64,000 nt of DNA from JAGNXB01 sp942490895 (GCA_942490895.1 CALNZC010000066.1:178332-242331); one strand, 5' to 3'; counted from the stretch's first letter, positions 1-7,840 are shown. Translations and numbers: made by a program. The notes: a model not told the origin generated them from the sequence alone.

Positions 1-696
1 ATGCCAGGTGATTCGGGTATGCAGATGAAAGGCTTCACAGATCTGAACTACCCGTGAATAGGATTGCTGCGCCAGCTGACGCTCTCCGGATCCAGTGTAC
101 CAATCGCCCAGTCCACTATGCAAGAGTGTGAGATAATCCAGGTCATCCCATTGCCATTGCCCTTGCAAGGTGGGAAGCATCCGTTCGGCCTGTCTAAAAA
201 GAGGAAAGGCCTGGTGAAGCTGGCCGAGTCGTAGCTTGCTGAAGGCCTGGCGAATGAGCAGGTGGAATGTTTGTCTGGGCCGGGGATAAACTCGGATCAA
301 GCGAGCGGCCTGATCGATCAACTGGTCGGCTCGAAGAAGGTCACCCTTGTTCATAGCCACAGCGCACCAATCGAGGAGGATATCGGCTTGCAAATCCTGA
401 GCTCCCTTTTCTTCAGCAAGACGGAGGGCTTCCTGGAATGCATAAATCGCTTCGTTCTCTTCCTGTTGGAGGTTGGCCAGAATGCCCCGCGATTTCCAAC
501 ACTGAAACTCCAGGGGGTGACCCGGCCGGGAGGTGTGCTCCCGGGAATAAGCTAATGCCTGGTCCGGATCGGTATAGGTCAGATAGGCCAGCCAACGTTC
601 GCCCCAGACACGTTGATCCGGCAAACTATCCGCTGCTCGAAAACGATTCTCCAGATCGACGCCGGGAGGTACATCCGGGAGGAAGATGGCGCTCAT
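1..696 (-). CDS. TPR-type helical repeat protein, C-terminus beyond window
   Basis: An open frame runs on the minus strand from the ATG at 696 to the window edge with no stop, giving at least 232 residues. It is rich in Ala, Leu, Gln and Arg and is built of helix pairs typical of tetratricopeptide repeats, with phrases such as 'NEAIYAFQEALRLAEEKG', 'ADQLIDQAARLI' and 'QAFPLFRQAERM'. There is no signal peptide, so the visible part should be cytoplasmic and serve for protein-protein contacts. It lies downstream of a LytTR regulator and a double-glycine-leader peptide on the same strand, with a 10-bp inverted repeat just before its start. Proteins of this kind often carry a C-terminal CHAT or effector domain, but that part is outside the window, so no function is assigned. 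Confidence 0.7.
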   Translation of the reverse strand, partial: MSAIFLPDVPPGVDLENRFRAADSLPDQRVWGERWLAYLTYTDPDQALAYSREHTSRPGHPLEFQCWKSRGILANLQQEENEAIYAFQEALRLAEEKGAQDLQADILLDWCAVAMNKGDLLRADQLIDQAARLIRVYPRPRQTFHLLIRQAFSKLRLGQLHQAFPLFRQAERMLPTLQGQWQWDDLDYLTLLHSGLGDWYTGSGERQLAQQSYSRVVQICEAFHLHTRITWH

Positions 697-717
697 CCTG
701 TAAAGATAATAGAAGCT

Positions 718-747
718 AACTGGTCAGATCAGGGTTTCTGACCAGTT
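718..747. repeat. perfect 10-bp inverted repeat upstream of the TPR gene
   Basis: Arms AACTGGTCAG (718-727) and CTGACCAGTT (738-747) flank a 10-nt loop. On the minus strand the hairpin lies between the stop of the small peptide gene (775) and the ATG of the TPR gene (696). There is no clean U-run after it, so it could be a weak terminator, an attenuator or an operator. It would allow peptide and TPR mRNA levels to differ. Confidence 0.5.
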
Positions 748-774
748 GCGTACAACTGGATGTATCTGGATGTA

Positions 775-927
775 TTATTGGGGTACTTTTCCGCCACAGC
801 GGATAAACCAACGCGTGCTGAAACGGACAGGTGGTCTGCCACCTTTGATCCGTTGCATTTCTTCTTTGGTCAAGACCTGAAGATCGCGTTTGAGCTGCTC
901 CAGGGTCTTTTTAGGTTTTGACTTCAT
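775..927 (-). CDS. small peptide with double-glycine leader
   Basis: Fifty codons beginning MKSKPKKTLEQLK. Residues 1-30 form a charged amphipathic leader that ends in 'LTKEEMQRIKGG', the pattern of Bacteroidota GG-leader precursors (natural-product or bacteriocin type) that are cleaved after GG by C39-peptidase transporters. The 20-residue remainder starts RPPVRFSTRW, is basic and aromatic, and has a single Cys. The reading frame is open further upstream, but that part (to 1071) overlaps the LytTR gene and does not look like protein; an ATG at 939 would add four residues. No transporter or modification enzyme is visible nearby. It sits between a LytTR regulator and a TPR protein on the same strand. 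The leader is seen in the sequence; secretion and activity are inferred. Confidence 0.6.
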   Translation of the reverse strand: MKSKPKKTLEQLKRDLQVLTKEEMQRIKGGRPPVRFSTRWFIRCGGKVPQ

Positions 928-1042
928 GACGATTCTCATTGATATGATGGGACTAGGCTCGTCACTCCAGTCGGTTCGGTACAGTAAATATAACGGTTTT
1001 TTATGATTTGTATTGCCATCTGAAAATCTGCTCTCGCATAGA

Positions 1043-1804
1043 CTAGAGCTCTTCCTGTAATTTCCGGACACGTTCGATGAACTCTGCTCTTCTTCTGCGG
1101 CTCACATCGATCTCCTTTCCGTCATCCATCACCAGGTATCCACCATCCCCTTTCACAAACTTTCGAATGAAATTGAGGTTGATCATGTGCCGTTTATGCA
1201 CCCGGAAGAAATGTTGATTGACCAACAGATCTTCATATGACTTGATGGTTTTCGAGGCGGTAAGCCTGTCACCGTCCTGCATGAAAATATTGGTATAGTT
1301 GTCATCTGCTTCAAAGCGTACGATCTCCTTCAAATTGAGAAAGTAGATCCCATCCAGTGCGGAAACTGTCAACTTTTCATACGTGTGGGGTTGGGCCAAT
1401 GCTCCCTGAAACACATCCAAACGCTGAGCGATCCTGTTCAACCGACCTGGACGAATCTGAGCAACCGCCTCTTTCAGCGCATCGGGGTCAATGGGTTTCA
1501 GGACATAATCGATGGCACTGTATTTAAATGCTTTGACTGCAAACTGCTCATATGCCGTCACAAATATGACCTCAAAGGGGCGCTCGTCCAATTCATTGAG
1601 CAGTTGAAAGACCAACCCGTCCTGGAGGTTGATATCCAGAAAAGCGACATCCGGCTTCAGGCTCGGGTCTTTCAGGACTTTGACACCTTGTTCGACAGAG
1701 TCGGCTTCGCCGACGACCTCCACTTCAGGACAGTAGCGTCCGAGGAGAGTCTTCAGATTCTCTCGTCCATATTGCTCATCGTCAACGATAATGGCCCGTA
1801 TCAC
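1043..1804 (-). CDS. LytTR-family response regulator
   Basis: A two-domain DNA-binding response regulator of 253 residues. The receiver domain (about 1-120) has the acidic pocket 'VDDE' (D8, D9), the phosphoacceptor D57 in 'FLDINL', the switch Thr in 'FVTAYE' and the Lys in 'VLKPID'. The C-terminal LytTR domain (about 145-245) contains 'RFEADDNYTNIF' and 'FFRVHKRHMINLNFI', typical of AgrA/ComE/LytR-type regulators. The start codon is GTG at 1804, supported by a TTTG-N17-TAACTTTG promoter upstream. No histidine kinase is adjacent. The next gene on the strand encodes a GG-leader peptide, an arrangement known for peptide-responsive LytTR regulators in Firmicutes; whether it applies here is inference. 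Confidence 0.9.
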   Translation of the reverse strand: MIRAIIVDDEQYGRENLKTLLGRYCPEVEVVGEADSVEQGVKVLKDPSLKPDVAFLDINLQDGLVFQLLNELDERPFEVIFVTAYEQFAVKAFKYSAIDYVLKPIDPDALKEAVAQIRPGRLNRIAQRLDVFQGALAQPHTYEKLTVSALDGIYFLNLKEIVRFEADDNYTNIFMQDGDRLTASKTIKSYEDLLVNQHFFRVHKRHMINLNFIRKFVKGDGGYLVMDDGKEIDVSRRRRAEFIERVRKLQEEL

Positions 1805-1830
1805 TGGTCAATCTGGTTTTTCATATATAA

Positions 1831-1859
1831 CAAAGTTAACCTATTTGGGAGTTATCAAA
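1831..1859 (-). promoter_or_regulatory. Bacteroidota-type promoter of the LytTR gene
   Basis: Read on the minus strand, TTTG (1859-1856), a 17-nt spacer and TAACTTTG (1838-1831) match the -33/-7 consensus TTTG / TAnnTTTG of the Bacteroidota primary sigma factor, with a spacer slightly shorter than the usual 19. The GTG start is 27 nt downstream. Confidence 0.6.
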
Positions 1860-1984
1860 ACCACTTGTCTGTCCCGCAATGATGAAATCCTCATCCATGC
1901 ATTCACTCGTTCGGTCAGAATCAAGGGACCGGGATGGTCCCTCCGCATTGCTTACATTTGTTCAGGATCAGCTCCAATCCCCAG

Positions 1985-2854
1985 ATGAGCAAACACGTTC
2001 GTACAAGAAGAGAAGAATGGCACCGCATCATTTTCGGCTATAACACACCGGCTGGCCGCGCATTTGATGTCATCCTGCTCTTGGCGATCATTCTGAGTGT
2101 GCTGGCTGTATTCCTGGAAAGTATCACCGAATTTGAAAGCAAGCATCGATGGATCTTCGTCGTCCTGGAATGGGGATTCACCATCCTCTTTACATTTGAA
2201 TATATCGCCAGACTCTGGGTAGCACGGAAACCATTGCGATACATAACCAGCTTTTTTGGAGTCGTGGATCTGTTGTCCATTCTGCCTACCTATATCAGCC
2301 TCCTTCTTCCCGGAACTCATTACCTGCTGACTATTCGGATTTTGAGGGTCATTCGTGTATTCCGGATTTTCAAGCTGGCAGGACACATGAAGGAGAGTCA
2401 CATGATCGTGGCTGCGCTGTATGCCAGCCGGAAGAAACTGACCGTATTTGTAACCACTGTTTTGCTCTTAGTCATCATCATTGGCTCTATGATGTACGTG
2501 ATCGAGGCTGGGTCCAATAGTGGCTTCGACAATATCCCACGATCCATTTATTGGGCCATTGTGACCATGACTACTGTAGGTTATGGAGATATCTCTCCCG
2601 CCACTCCGCTAGGCCAATTGCTGGCCGCGGTGGTGATGATTATGGGTTATGCCATTATTGCCGTGCCAACAGGAATTGTATCTGTAGCCATAAGCAAGGC
2701 CGACTCCAAACCCAACTCCAAAACCGACTTTGACCATACCTCTGAACCGGATCCAGAAAATCGGACTTGCCATCATTGTGGATCTGATGGTCATTATTCA
2801 GATGCGACCTTCTGCTTTCACTGTGGTCGACCCCTGAAAATCATTCCTCGTTAA
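1985..2854 (+). CDS. voltage-gated potassium channel with C-terminal zinc ribbon
   Basis: A 289-residue six-helix ion-channel subunit. S1-S3 are followed by an S4 with regularly spaced arginines ('RILRVIRVFRIFK'), then S5, the pore helix with the K+ filter 'TTVGYGD', and S6 'MIMGYAIIAVPTGIV'. Tetramers should pass K+ across the inner membrane. The C-terminal 25 residues carry two Cys pairs, 'CHHCG' and 'CFHCG', resembling a zinc ribbon, which is unusual for short prokaryotic Kv channels. The start is taken as the ATG at 1985 (MSKHVRTRREEW) because upstream in-frame codons give non-protein-like sequence. It is convergent with the DoxX gene: the two stop codons touch without overlap. Confidence 0.92.
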   Translation: MSKHVRTRREEWHRIIFGYNTPAGRAFDVILLLAIILSVLAVFLESITEFESKHRWIFVVLEWGFTILFTFEYIARLWVARKPLRYITSFFGVVDLLSILPTYISLLLPGTHYLLTIRILRVIRVFRIFKLAGHMKESHMIVAALYASRKKLTVFVTTVLLLVIIIGSMMYVIEAGSNSGFDNIPRSIYWAIVTMTTVGYGDISPATPLGQLLAAVVMIMGYAIIAVPTGIVSVAISKADSKPNSKTDFDHTSEPDPENRTCHHCGSDGHYSDATFCFHCGRPLKIIPR

Positions 2855-3268
2855 TCAGGGAACGTGTGTGGTGGCTAACAGACGTTTGATACTGTACCGC
2901 CCACTGCCATTGACCAGAACGATCAAGAGACCTCCGGTCACGGCCAGGTTTTTCATAAACAGAATGGATTGCAAGCGCAATTCAGGTGGGGGATGATTCC
3001 AGAAATCATGGACAATCAACGTAACCGGCACCCAGTATAGAAGCAGGAGTATCGTGCCGAATGTTGTGCGATACCCGATCAGTAAGAGTATCCCGCCCAG
3101 GAGTAGCGCAAAGATGCCACCGGAGAGCAACATGTCCTGTTGCCAGGTCAGCCCGCATTCCATCATCTGACGCTGGGTTTCATCCCAATACCGCCAGGAA
3201 TCATACGCTTCAAAGAGAAAGATGACCGCCAGAAAGACACGTCCGATCAGATCGATAATCGATTTCAT
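2855..3268 (-). CDS. DoxX-like integral membrane protein
   Basis: A 137-residue protein with four predicted membrane helices: 'IGRVFLAVIFLFEA', 'GGIFALLLGGILLLIG', 'TILLLLYWVPVTLI' and 'FMKNLAVTGGLLIVLV'. The family pattern of an early 'RxFLAxIF', a central Gly-rich helix and a late 'KNLAVxGGLL' fits DoxX/DoxD-like proteins, a broad family often tied to redox or stress physiology with poorly defined chemistry. The start codon lies one base after the stop of the flavoprotein gene at 3270-4850, so the two are probably co-transcribed and translationally coupled. Confidence 0.75.
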   Translation of the reverse strand: MKSIIDLIGRVFLAVIFLFEAYDSWRYWDETQRQMMECGLTWQQDMLLSGGIFALLLGGILLLIGYRTTFGTILLLLYWVPVTLIVHDFWNHPPPELRLQSILFMKNLAVTGGLLIVLVNGSGRYSIKRLLATTHVP

Positions 3269-3269
3269 A

Positions 3270-4850
3270 TCACGAAGATCGTTGAAATCCCGAGTCCTTC
3301 ATCCAATTGGATATCGCAAGAGCTGAATTCTGTCCGTCCATCGCCGCTGACAGGATCCCCCCGGCATAGCCAGCCCCCTCCCCGACCGGAAAGAGACCAA
3401 TGACATCCGGGTGCATTTTTGAAGTTGGGTCTCTCGGAATTCGGATGGGTGAGCTGGTCCGACTTTCCGTGCCGATCACCACTGCCTCTGACGTCAAGTA
3501 ACCGGGCATTTTTCGATTGAATTCACGAGCCCCAATCTGAAGTGAACGGGCGATCCAGTTGGGCAGAAGTTGATCCAATGGTGCAGAGTAAATACCTGGA
3601 ATGTAAGATGATCCGGGCAGGTCTGAGGAAATCCTTCCTGCCAGAAAATCAGGCAAACGCTGGGCAGGCGCTTTCTGGCTGCCATCACCGGCTTGAAAAA
3701 GAGTTTGTTCGACTTCCTGTTGGAAGGCAAGACCGGCAAAAACCCCTTTATCATGGTACGTCTTCAAATCATGCCAATCAACACTGACCACAGTACCTGC
3801 GTTGGCAAAGGGGCTATCCCTTCTGGACATAGACATGCCATTCACGACGATCTCGCCGGGACTGGTGGCCGTGGGCACCACGAGTCCACCGGGGCACATG
3901 CAAAATGAAAAGACTCCCCGACCCTCCACCTGGCAGGCCAAACCATAACTGGATGCGGGCAACAAGTCGTGCCGGTGCCCTTGACCATATTGGATCTCAT
4001 CAATGAGTGGCTGGGGATGTTCGATACGTACACCTAATGCATACGGTTTGAATTCAAGGGCGATTCCCTTTTGATGTAACATGTAGAAGATATCCCGGGC
4101 GGAATGCCCCGTAGCTAACATCACAGCCTTGCCGAGTCTCTCCGTGCCGTTTTCCAACTGGAGACCACACACCTCTCCTTCCTGGATCAGAATGTCCGTA
4201 ACTTTTGTAGAAAAGTGAATCTCCCCTCCAAAGTGCTGGATGGTCTCCCGAATGTTCATCACTACCTGAGGGAGTTTGTTGCTCCCGATATGTGGATGAG
4301 CGTCCACCATGATGTCGGAAGGTGCGCCGTGTTCGACCAGGAGTCGAAGGACACGCTCCATTTTGCCCCGCTTGACCGATCGGGTATATAACTTTCCATC
4401 CGAATAAGTACCTGCACCCCCTTCCCCAAAGCAGTAGTTGGAATCCGGATCGACCTCCCCGAATTGTTGAATGGCCCGCAGATCCCGACGTCTTTCACGA
4501 GCATCTCTTCCACGGTCAAACAATACGGGCTTCAATCCGATGGACAGGCATTCCAGAGCTGCAAAATATCCAGCCGGACCCGCGCCCACAATCATGATCT
4601 CCGGGGCCTCATCCACCATTTGAAAAGAGGTCAGAATAGCTGGTTCCGGAGTGGGATCTTCCCGGAGGTAAATGGCACACCGCAGTTGCACCTTGGGTGG
4701 ACGGGATCGGGCATCAATCGAACGTCGGATCACTTCAACCGCAAATACATCTTCCGCCGGAAGGTGACCCTTGCGAATGACAGCCTGCCGAATCAGCTCC
4801 GGGTCAGCAGCCGTTTCTAGAGAAACACGAAGATCAATGTGTTGGACCAT
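3270..4850 (-). CDS. COG2509-type FAD-dependent dehydrogenase
   Basis: A 526-residue cytoplasmic flavoprotein. After an N-terminal alpha/beta domain of about 80 residues comes the dinucleotide-binding 'IMIVGAGPAGYFAALEC' near residue 90, then 'FGEGGAGTYSDGKLYTR', 'MLATGHSARDIF' and the C-terminal 'IGTESRTSSPIRIPRD' and 'PVGEGAGYAGGI' motifs that mark the COG2509 family. Members are full-length FAD oxidoreductases of unknown substrate. The domain order and length are normal and no key motif is missing. It precedes the DoxX gene with a single-base gap, which suggests a shared redox-related role (inference). Confidence 0.88.
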   Translation of the reverse strand: MVQHIDLRVSLETAADPELIRQAVIRKGHLPAEDVFAVEVIRRSIDARSRPPKVQLRCAIYLREDPTPEPAILTSFQMVDEAPEIMIVGAGPAGYFAALECLSIGLKPVLFDRGRDARERRRDLRAIQQFGEVDPDSNYCFGEGGAGTYSDGKLYTRSVKRGKMERVLRLLVEHGAPSDIMVDAHPHIGSNKLPQVVMNIRETIQHFGGEIHFSTKVTDILIQEGEVCGLQLENGTERLGKAVMLATGHSARDIFYMLHQKGIALEFKPYALGVRIEHPQPLIDEIQYGQGHRHDLLPASSYGLACQVEGRGVFSFCMCPGGLVVPTATSPGEIVVNGMSMSRRDSPFANAGTVVSVDWHDLKTYHDKGVFAGLAFQQEVEQTLFQAGDGSQKAPAQRLPDFLAGRISSDLPGSSYIPGIYSAPLDQLLPNWIARSLQIGAREFNRKMPGYLTSEAVVIGTESRTSSPIRIPRDPTSKMHPDVIGLFPVGEGAGYAGGILSAAMDGQNSALAISNWMKDSGFQRSS

Positions 4851-4882
4851 CTTTTCCGTCAGCTCGATTCTGTGACGTTTCG

Positions 4883-5329
4883 TTAATGGCCGTTGATGGT
4901 CGATTTATTCAGACTTTCCTTTCGAGTCCATCGCCTGGTGTTTTCCTGTTCAAAATCTGCCGGAATATACACCCGATGATGGATCGTTTCATCGCATGGC
5001 CCCTTCTGGGACGTCAGGCTGGCCCGCTTGGGAATCGCCTGAGAGACCGTCAACCCTGGAGCCTTAAAAACAGAATTGAGGGTGTATCGGCCTTCATCGA
5101 TGACGTGTTTGAAAATCCCTTCCTGACAGGTGGCCAGGACAATCTCCGATTCAATAAAAACAGCACTGTTCTGCCAGTGATGCACAGAAAAATTATCCTG
5201 AAGATCAAACTGGATGTTCAGTATAGAGTCTCCCGGAACCGTGGTGTATAAGATTCGACGCAATTGTCCCGATACAGGCAAGGAGAACAGGAGACATGCG
5301 ACAAATGCAAAAAGGGATCGTGTGGTCAT
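4883..5329 (-). CDS. small secreted protein, paralog of neighbour
   Basis: A 148-residue protein with a clear signal peptide ('LFAFVACLLFSLPVSGQ'). The mature part is predicted to be beta-rich, with 'GDSILNIQFDLQDNFSVHHW' followed by 'NSAVFIESEIVLATCQEGI'. I recognise no family. It resembles the next upstream gene (5361-5807) in length, in signal peptide and in the layout of beta strand, 'IE(S/T)E(I/V)xLxxxxxxIxKxxIxxxRYxxxS' and a C-terminal 'VYIPA' / 'VYLPS' strand, so the pair probably arose by tandem duplication. The short mature domain resembles part of a DUF2807-like adhesin beta helix. Function unknown. Confidence 0.65.
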   Translation of the reverse strand: MTTRSLFAFVACLLFSLPVSGQLRRILYTTVPGDSILNIQFDLQDNFSVHHWQNSAVFIESEIVLATCQEGIFKHVIDEGRYTLNSVFKAPGLTVSQAIPKRASLTSQKGPCDETIHHRVYIPADFEQENTRRWTRKESLNKSTINGH

Positions 5330-5360
5330 CTAATGGAAATATCCGTGAAGATAACGCTGG

Positions 5361-5807
5361 TCATTTTGAATTCGTACCTAAATCGGTGGATTCCGGCAGA
5401 ATTGCCGGAGCTGACGGATCAGCAATCGCCACCTGGACGGTGGATGGCAGGTAAACTTTAAACCGATACGACTCCTGGATTTCCAATCCGCGTACGGTGA
5501 CCGGTGCCAGCTTATTGGCTTGCCGGATCAGGAGATTGCCATTATCTTTTTCTGAGACCATGCTATAGCGCATGGCATGAATCAACGCCTTCAGGATAGG
5601 GTCTCCAGCATTCATCAGTCTGACTTCTGTCTCGATTTGGATCAAGTCACCAGGAGCGACAAGCAATTCTACTTCACCCGGTAAATCCAGGATAACTTGT
5701 TCTGCACCGGCAGTATTGAACGCCTGTACTACGGAGCGTGAGGCCTGGCCATATCCGGTCAGGGTAAAGAAGAATATGAATGTAAAAGCTGCGATAATTC
5801 TTCGCAT
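5361..5807 (-). CDS. small secreted protein, paralog of neighbour
   Basis: A 148-residue protein with signal peptide 'AAFTFIFFFTLTGYGQ'. The mature part has 'QVILDLPGEVELLVAPGD', 'LIQIETEVRLMNAGDPILK' and 'YRFKVYLPSTVQVAIAD', again beta-rich. It is similar in length and pattern to the gene just downstream (4883-5329), with a 31-bp gap, so the two probably form one transcript with the flavoprotein and DoxX genes. The alternating hydrophobic pattern suggests a small beta-sandwich or a fragment of a beta helix in the periplasm or on the surface. Function unknown. Confidence 0.65.
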   Translation of the reverse strand: MRRIIAAFTFIFFFTLTGYGQASRSVVQAFNTAGAEQVILDLPGEVELLVAPGDLIQIETEVRLMNAGDPILKALIHAMRYSMVSEKDNGNLLIRQANKLAPVTVRGLEIQESYRFKVYLPSTVQVAIADPSAPAILPESTDLGTNSK

Positions 5808-5849
5808 GGAGGATAGGTTTTAGGGATAACAGGTTCAAGCAGAAAAAGA

Positions 5850-6716
5850 TCAACTTGGACGCATGGCATGTCGTATTCGTACTAATCTTTCCAAAAGCCC
5901 TTCCAGCTGATCCAGTGGCAGCATATTCGCGCCATCTGATTTCGCCTTGGAAGGGTCAGGGTGTGTTTCTATAAAGAGTCCATTTACGCCACTGGCGATG
6001 CCTGCAGAAGCGATAGTTTCGATTAAAGCGGGTCGGCCTCCGGTCACACCAGAGCTTTGATTGGGTTGTTGGAGGGAATGGGTACAATCCAATACGACTG
6101 GTGCATATTGTTGCATGGCCGGAATACCCCGAAAATCAACAACCAGATCCTGGTAACCAAAAGTGGTCCCCCGTTCCGTGAGCAACACATGCTCATTTCC
6201 GGATTGTTTAATCTTATCTACTGCAAATTGCATGGATTCGGCGCTGAGGAATTGTCCCTTTTTCACATTGACAATCTTACCCGTTTCAGCTGCAGCCACG
6301 AGGAGGGAGGTCTGCCTGCACAGAAAAGCAGGAATCTGTAAAATATCAACGTATTTGGCCGCCAAAGCCGCTTCTGCATCTGCGTGAATATCGGTGGTTG
6401 TGGGCAGTTCCAAAGTATGCCCGACTTCCTGGATCAACTCCAGAGCACCTTCATCACCGATACCGGTAAAAGAGTCTAATCGAGAGCGATTAGCCTTGCG
6501 GTATGAAGCTTTAAAAACGTAAGGAATGCCCAATCTGCTGCACATCTCCTTGACCTGACCGGCAACATCGAACACCAGCTCCCTCCCTTCAACGACACAA
6601 GGGCCGGCGATCAGAAAAAAGGGATGTTCAGGCCGATTCAATTCTGTCCAGACAGCGGTGACATTCTTCATAGGGCGAAGATCCATGTTTTTCATCAATT
6701 CAGAATATAATTTCAA
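5850..6716 (-). CDS. kdsA: 3-deoxy-8-phosphooctulonate synthase
   Basis: Condenses phosphoenolpyruvate with D-arabinose 5-phosphate to KDO 8-phosphate, the committed step to the KDO of lipopolysaccharide. The 288-residue TIM barrel has the family motifs 'FLIAGPCVVEG', 'KASYRKANRS', 'TTDIHADAEA', 'VDILQIPAFLCRQT', 'NVKKGQFL', 'TERGTTFGYQ' and 'FIETHPDPSKAKSDGANM'. The Cys in 'AGPCV' is in the metal-site position of metal-dependent forms. Met1 is used as start, but Met8 and Met16 are possible and would give the usual length of about 275. A perfect 12-bp inverted repeat lies just upstream. Confidence 0.95.
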   Translation of the reverse strand: MKLYSELMKNMDLRPMKNVTAVWTELNRPEHPFFLIAGPCVVEGRELVFDVAGQVKEMCSRLGIPYVFKASYRKANRSRLDSFTGIGDEGALELIQEVGHTLELPTTTDIHADAEAALAAKYVDILQIPAFLCRQTSLLVAAAETGKIVNVKKGQFLSAESMQFAVDKIKQSGNEHVLLTERGTTFGYQDLVVDFRGIPAMQQYAPVVLDCTHSLQQPNQSSGVTGGRPALIETIASAGIASGVNGLFIETHPDPSKAKSDGANMLPLDQLEGLLERLVRIRHAMRPS

Positions 6717-6727
6717 ATGAATGTTAT

Positions 6728-6764
6728 AATAATATTGATATCAAAATATAAGATCAATATTATT
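6728..6764. promoter_or_regulatory. perfect 12-bp AT-rich inverted repeat before kdsA
   Basis: Arms AATAATATTGAT (6728-6739) and ATCAATATTATT (6753-6764) are separated by 13 bp and lie 12-48 bp upstream of the kdsA ATG. The centre-to-centre distance is about 25 bp, compatible with a dimeric repressor or activator site, and a nested palindrome TTGATATCAA starts at 6736. Position and symmetry suggest an operator or promoter-proximal element, though AT-rich palindromes can be fortuitous. Confidence 0.4.
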
Positions 6765-6789
6765 CCAAAAAACGGTATTAAATGCCGTA

Positions 6790-7821
6790 TTATTGATTCA
6801 GTATCCAGGCGGTCGGCTCGAAATCCCGCTTGATCACAGCCAGGGCATCTGCTGGTGACTGGACGCGAGGATCCACCGTAATAAATACGCGAGTCAAAGA
6901 GCCCCGAGTCGGCTCGCTACCGGGTGTAAAACCGGCTTTTTCGAGCCGCTCTATGACGCCGGTGACATTCTCCGCATTTCCAAAGTGCCCCACAGCAATA
7001 CGAACGCCTGAAGGGACTGGAGGCTCAATCGGCGCTTCATCTTCCAAGACCAGTGTATCCGCTTCAGGCAATTCAACCTCAGGATCTTCCAATAAATCCT
7101 CCGTGACATCACCCGGAGAACTGTCGGCAAACCCTTCTTCAGGGACGGCCATTCCAGATGGATCGAGGGCACTGGCTTCTTGTAATGCAGGATTCTCCTC
7201 TGGCGAAAAGATCAGCCATAGACAACCGGCAATTGAGAGAATTAGAAGGGCCGCCAATCCGGGTAAAAACAACTTGTCCTTCCAGGAACGTGCTGGCTTG
7301 ACCTGGGGGCGAACGGTTACCGTGCTCCGTTCTTCCTGCGCCACCCTGGCCGCCTCTTCGGGCGTCCGGCGCAACACTGGTCGGGCGGACACGGCACCCA
7401 GGCCATAGACTTCCAAATAATAATTGAAGGTCGACGGCTCAAAAGCTAACCCACCATCCTTCACCTGCTGAAATGTGCCCACTTCAGGAAGCGACACCGC
7501 TTGTGAGTCTTCCAGGGCCTCTTTGACCAGCTGAAACTGCTTCTGTAGATCTTTTCGTGCAAGGTCCTCCTGTTGGATCCCGCTGACCTTTTGATAAAAG
7601 GCAAGCAACTCGTTATCAAGGTCATGGATGACGTCCTCAGCGAGTGGCTCAAACTCTGGAAGTTCAGAGGGTGGCACAATACGGCCTTCCTGACGGTGTA
7701 ACCGTGCGGGGTTGTAATGCAATTGCAAAACGCCCATACCTGGTAAGATGGCTCTCCCGGATCGCAACAGGTGTTGCTGAATGGCCAATGCAAGATTTTT
7801 AAACTCCATGACTGCTGTCAT
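6790..7821 (-). CDS. HU-CCDC81-like / SPOR domain membrane protein
   Basis: A 343-residue bitopic protein. The N-terminal 140 residues contain two HU-like modules ('LLRSGRAILPGMGVLQLHY' and 'VSLPEVGTFQQ' with 'FNYYLEVYGLG'), the arrangement seen in bacterial HU-CCDC81 proteins. A membrane helix follows near residues 184-205 ('LFLPGLAALLILSIAGCLWL'), then an acidic Pro/Glu/Asp-rich linker, and a C-terminal SPOR domain ('RIAVGHFGNAENVTGVIERL ...'). SPOR domains bind denuded septal peptidoglycan, so a role in division or cell-envelope organisation is likely. Met5 (7809) is an alternative start; a TACCTTTG box lies 12 bp upstream of Met1. Confidence 0.82.
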   Translation of the reverse strand: MTAVMEFKNLALAIQQHLLRSGRAILPGMGVLQLHYNPARLHRQEGRIVPPSELPEFEPLAEDVIHDLDNELLAFYQKVSGIQQEDLARKDLQKQFQLVKEALEDSQAVSLPEVGTFQQVKDGGLAFEPSTFNYYLEVYGLGAVSARPVLRRTPEEAARVAQEERSTVTVRPQVKPARSWKDKLFLPGLAALLILSIAGCLWLIFSPEENPALQEASALDPSGMAVPEEGFADSSPGDVTEDLLEDPEVELPEADTLVLEDEAPIEPPVPSGVRIAVGHFGNAENVTGVIERLEKAGFTPGSEPTRGSLTRVFITVDPRVQSPADALAVIKRDFEPTAWILNQ

Positions 7822-7832
7822 CTTTACTCGAT

Positions 7833-7840
7833 CAAAGGTA
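7833..7840 (-). promoter_or_regulatory. -7 box TACCTTTG of the SPOR-protein gene
   Basis: Read on the minus strand, TACCTTTG matches the Bacteroidota -7 consensus exactly and ends 12 bp before the first ATG (7821). That would leave a 5' untranslated leader of only a few bases. No convincing -33 TTTG was seen. Confidence 0.5.

Noticed and set aside
928..1071. Longer frame for the GG-leader peptide (98 residues)
   Set aside because: The extra N-terminal part overlaps the LytTR gene and does not look like protein; the leader pattern starts at 927.
6770..6790. Possible terminator of the SPOR gene (CGGCATTTAATACCG and T-run)
   Set aside because: The stem has a mismatch and almost no loop, so it is too weak to call.
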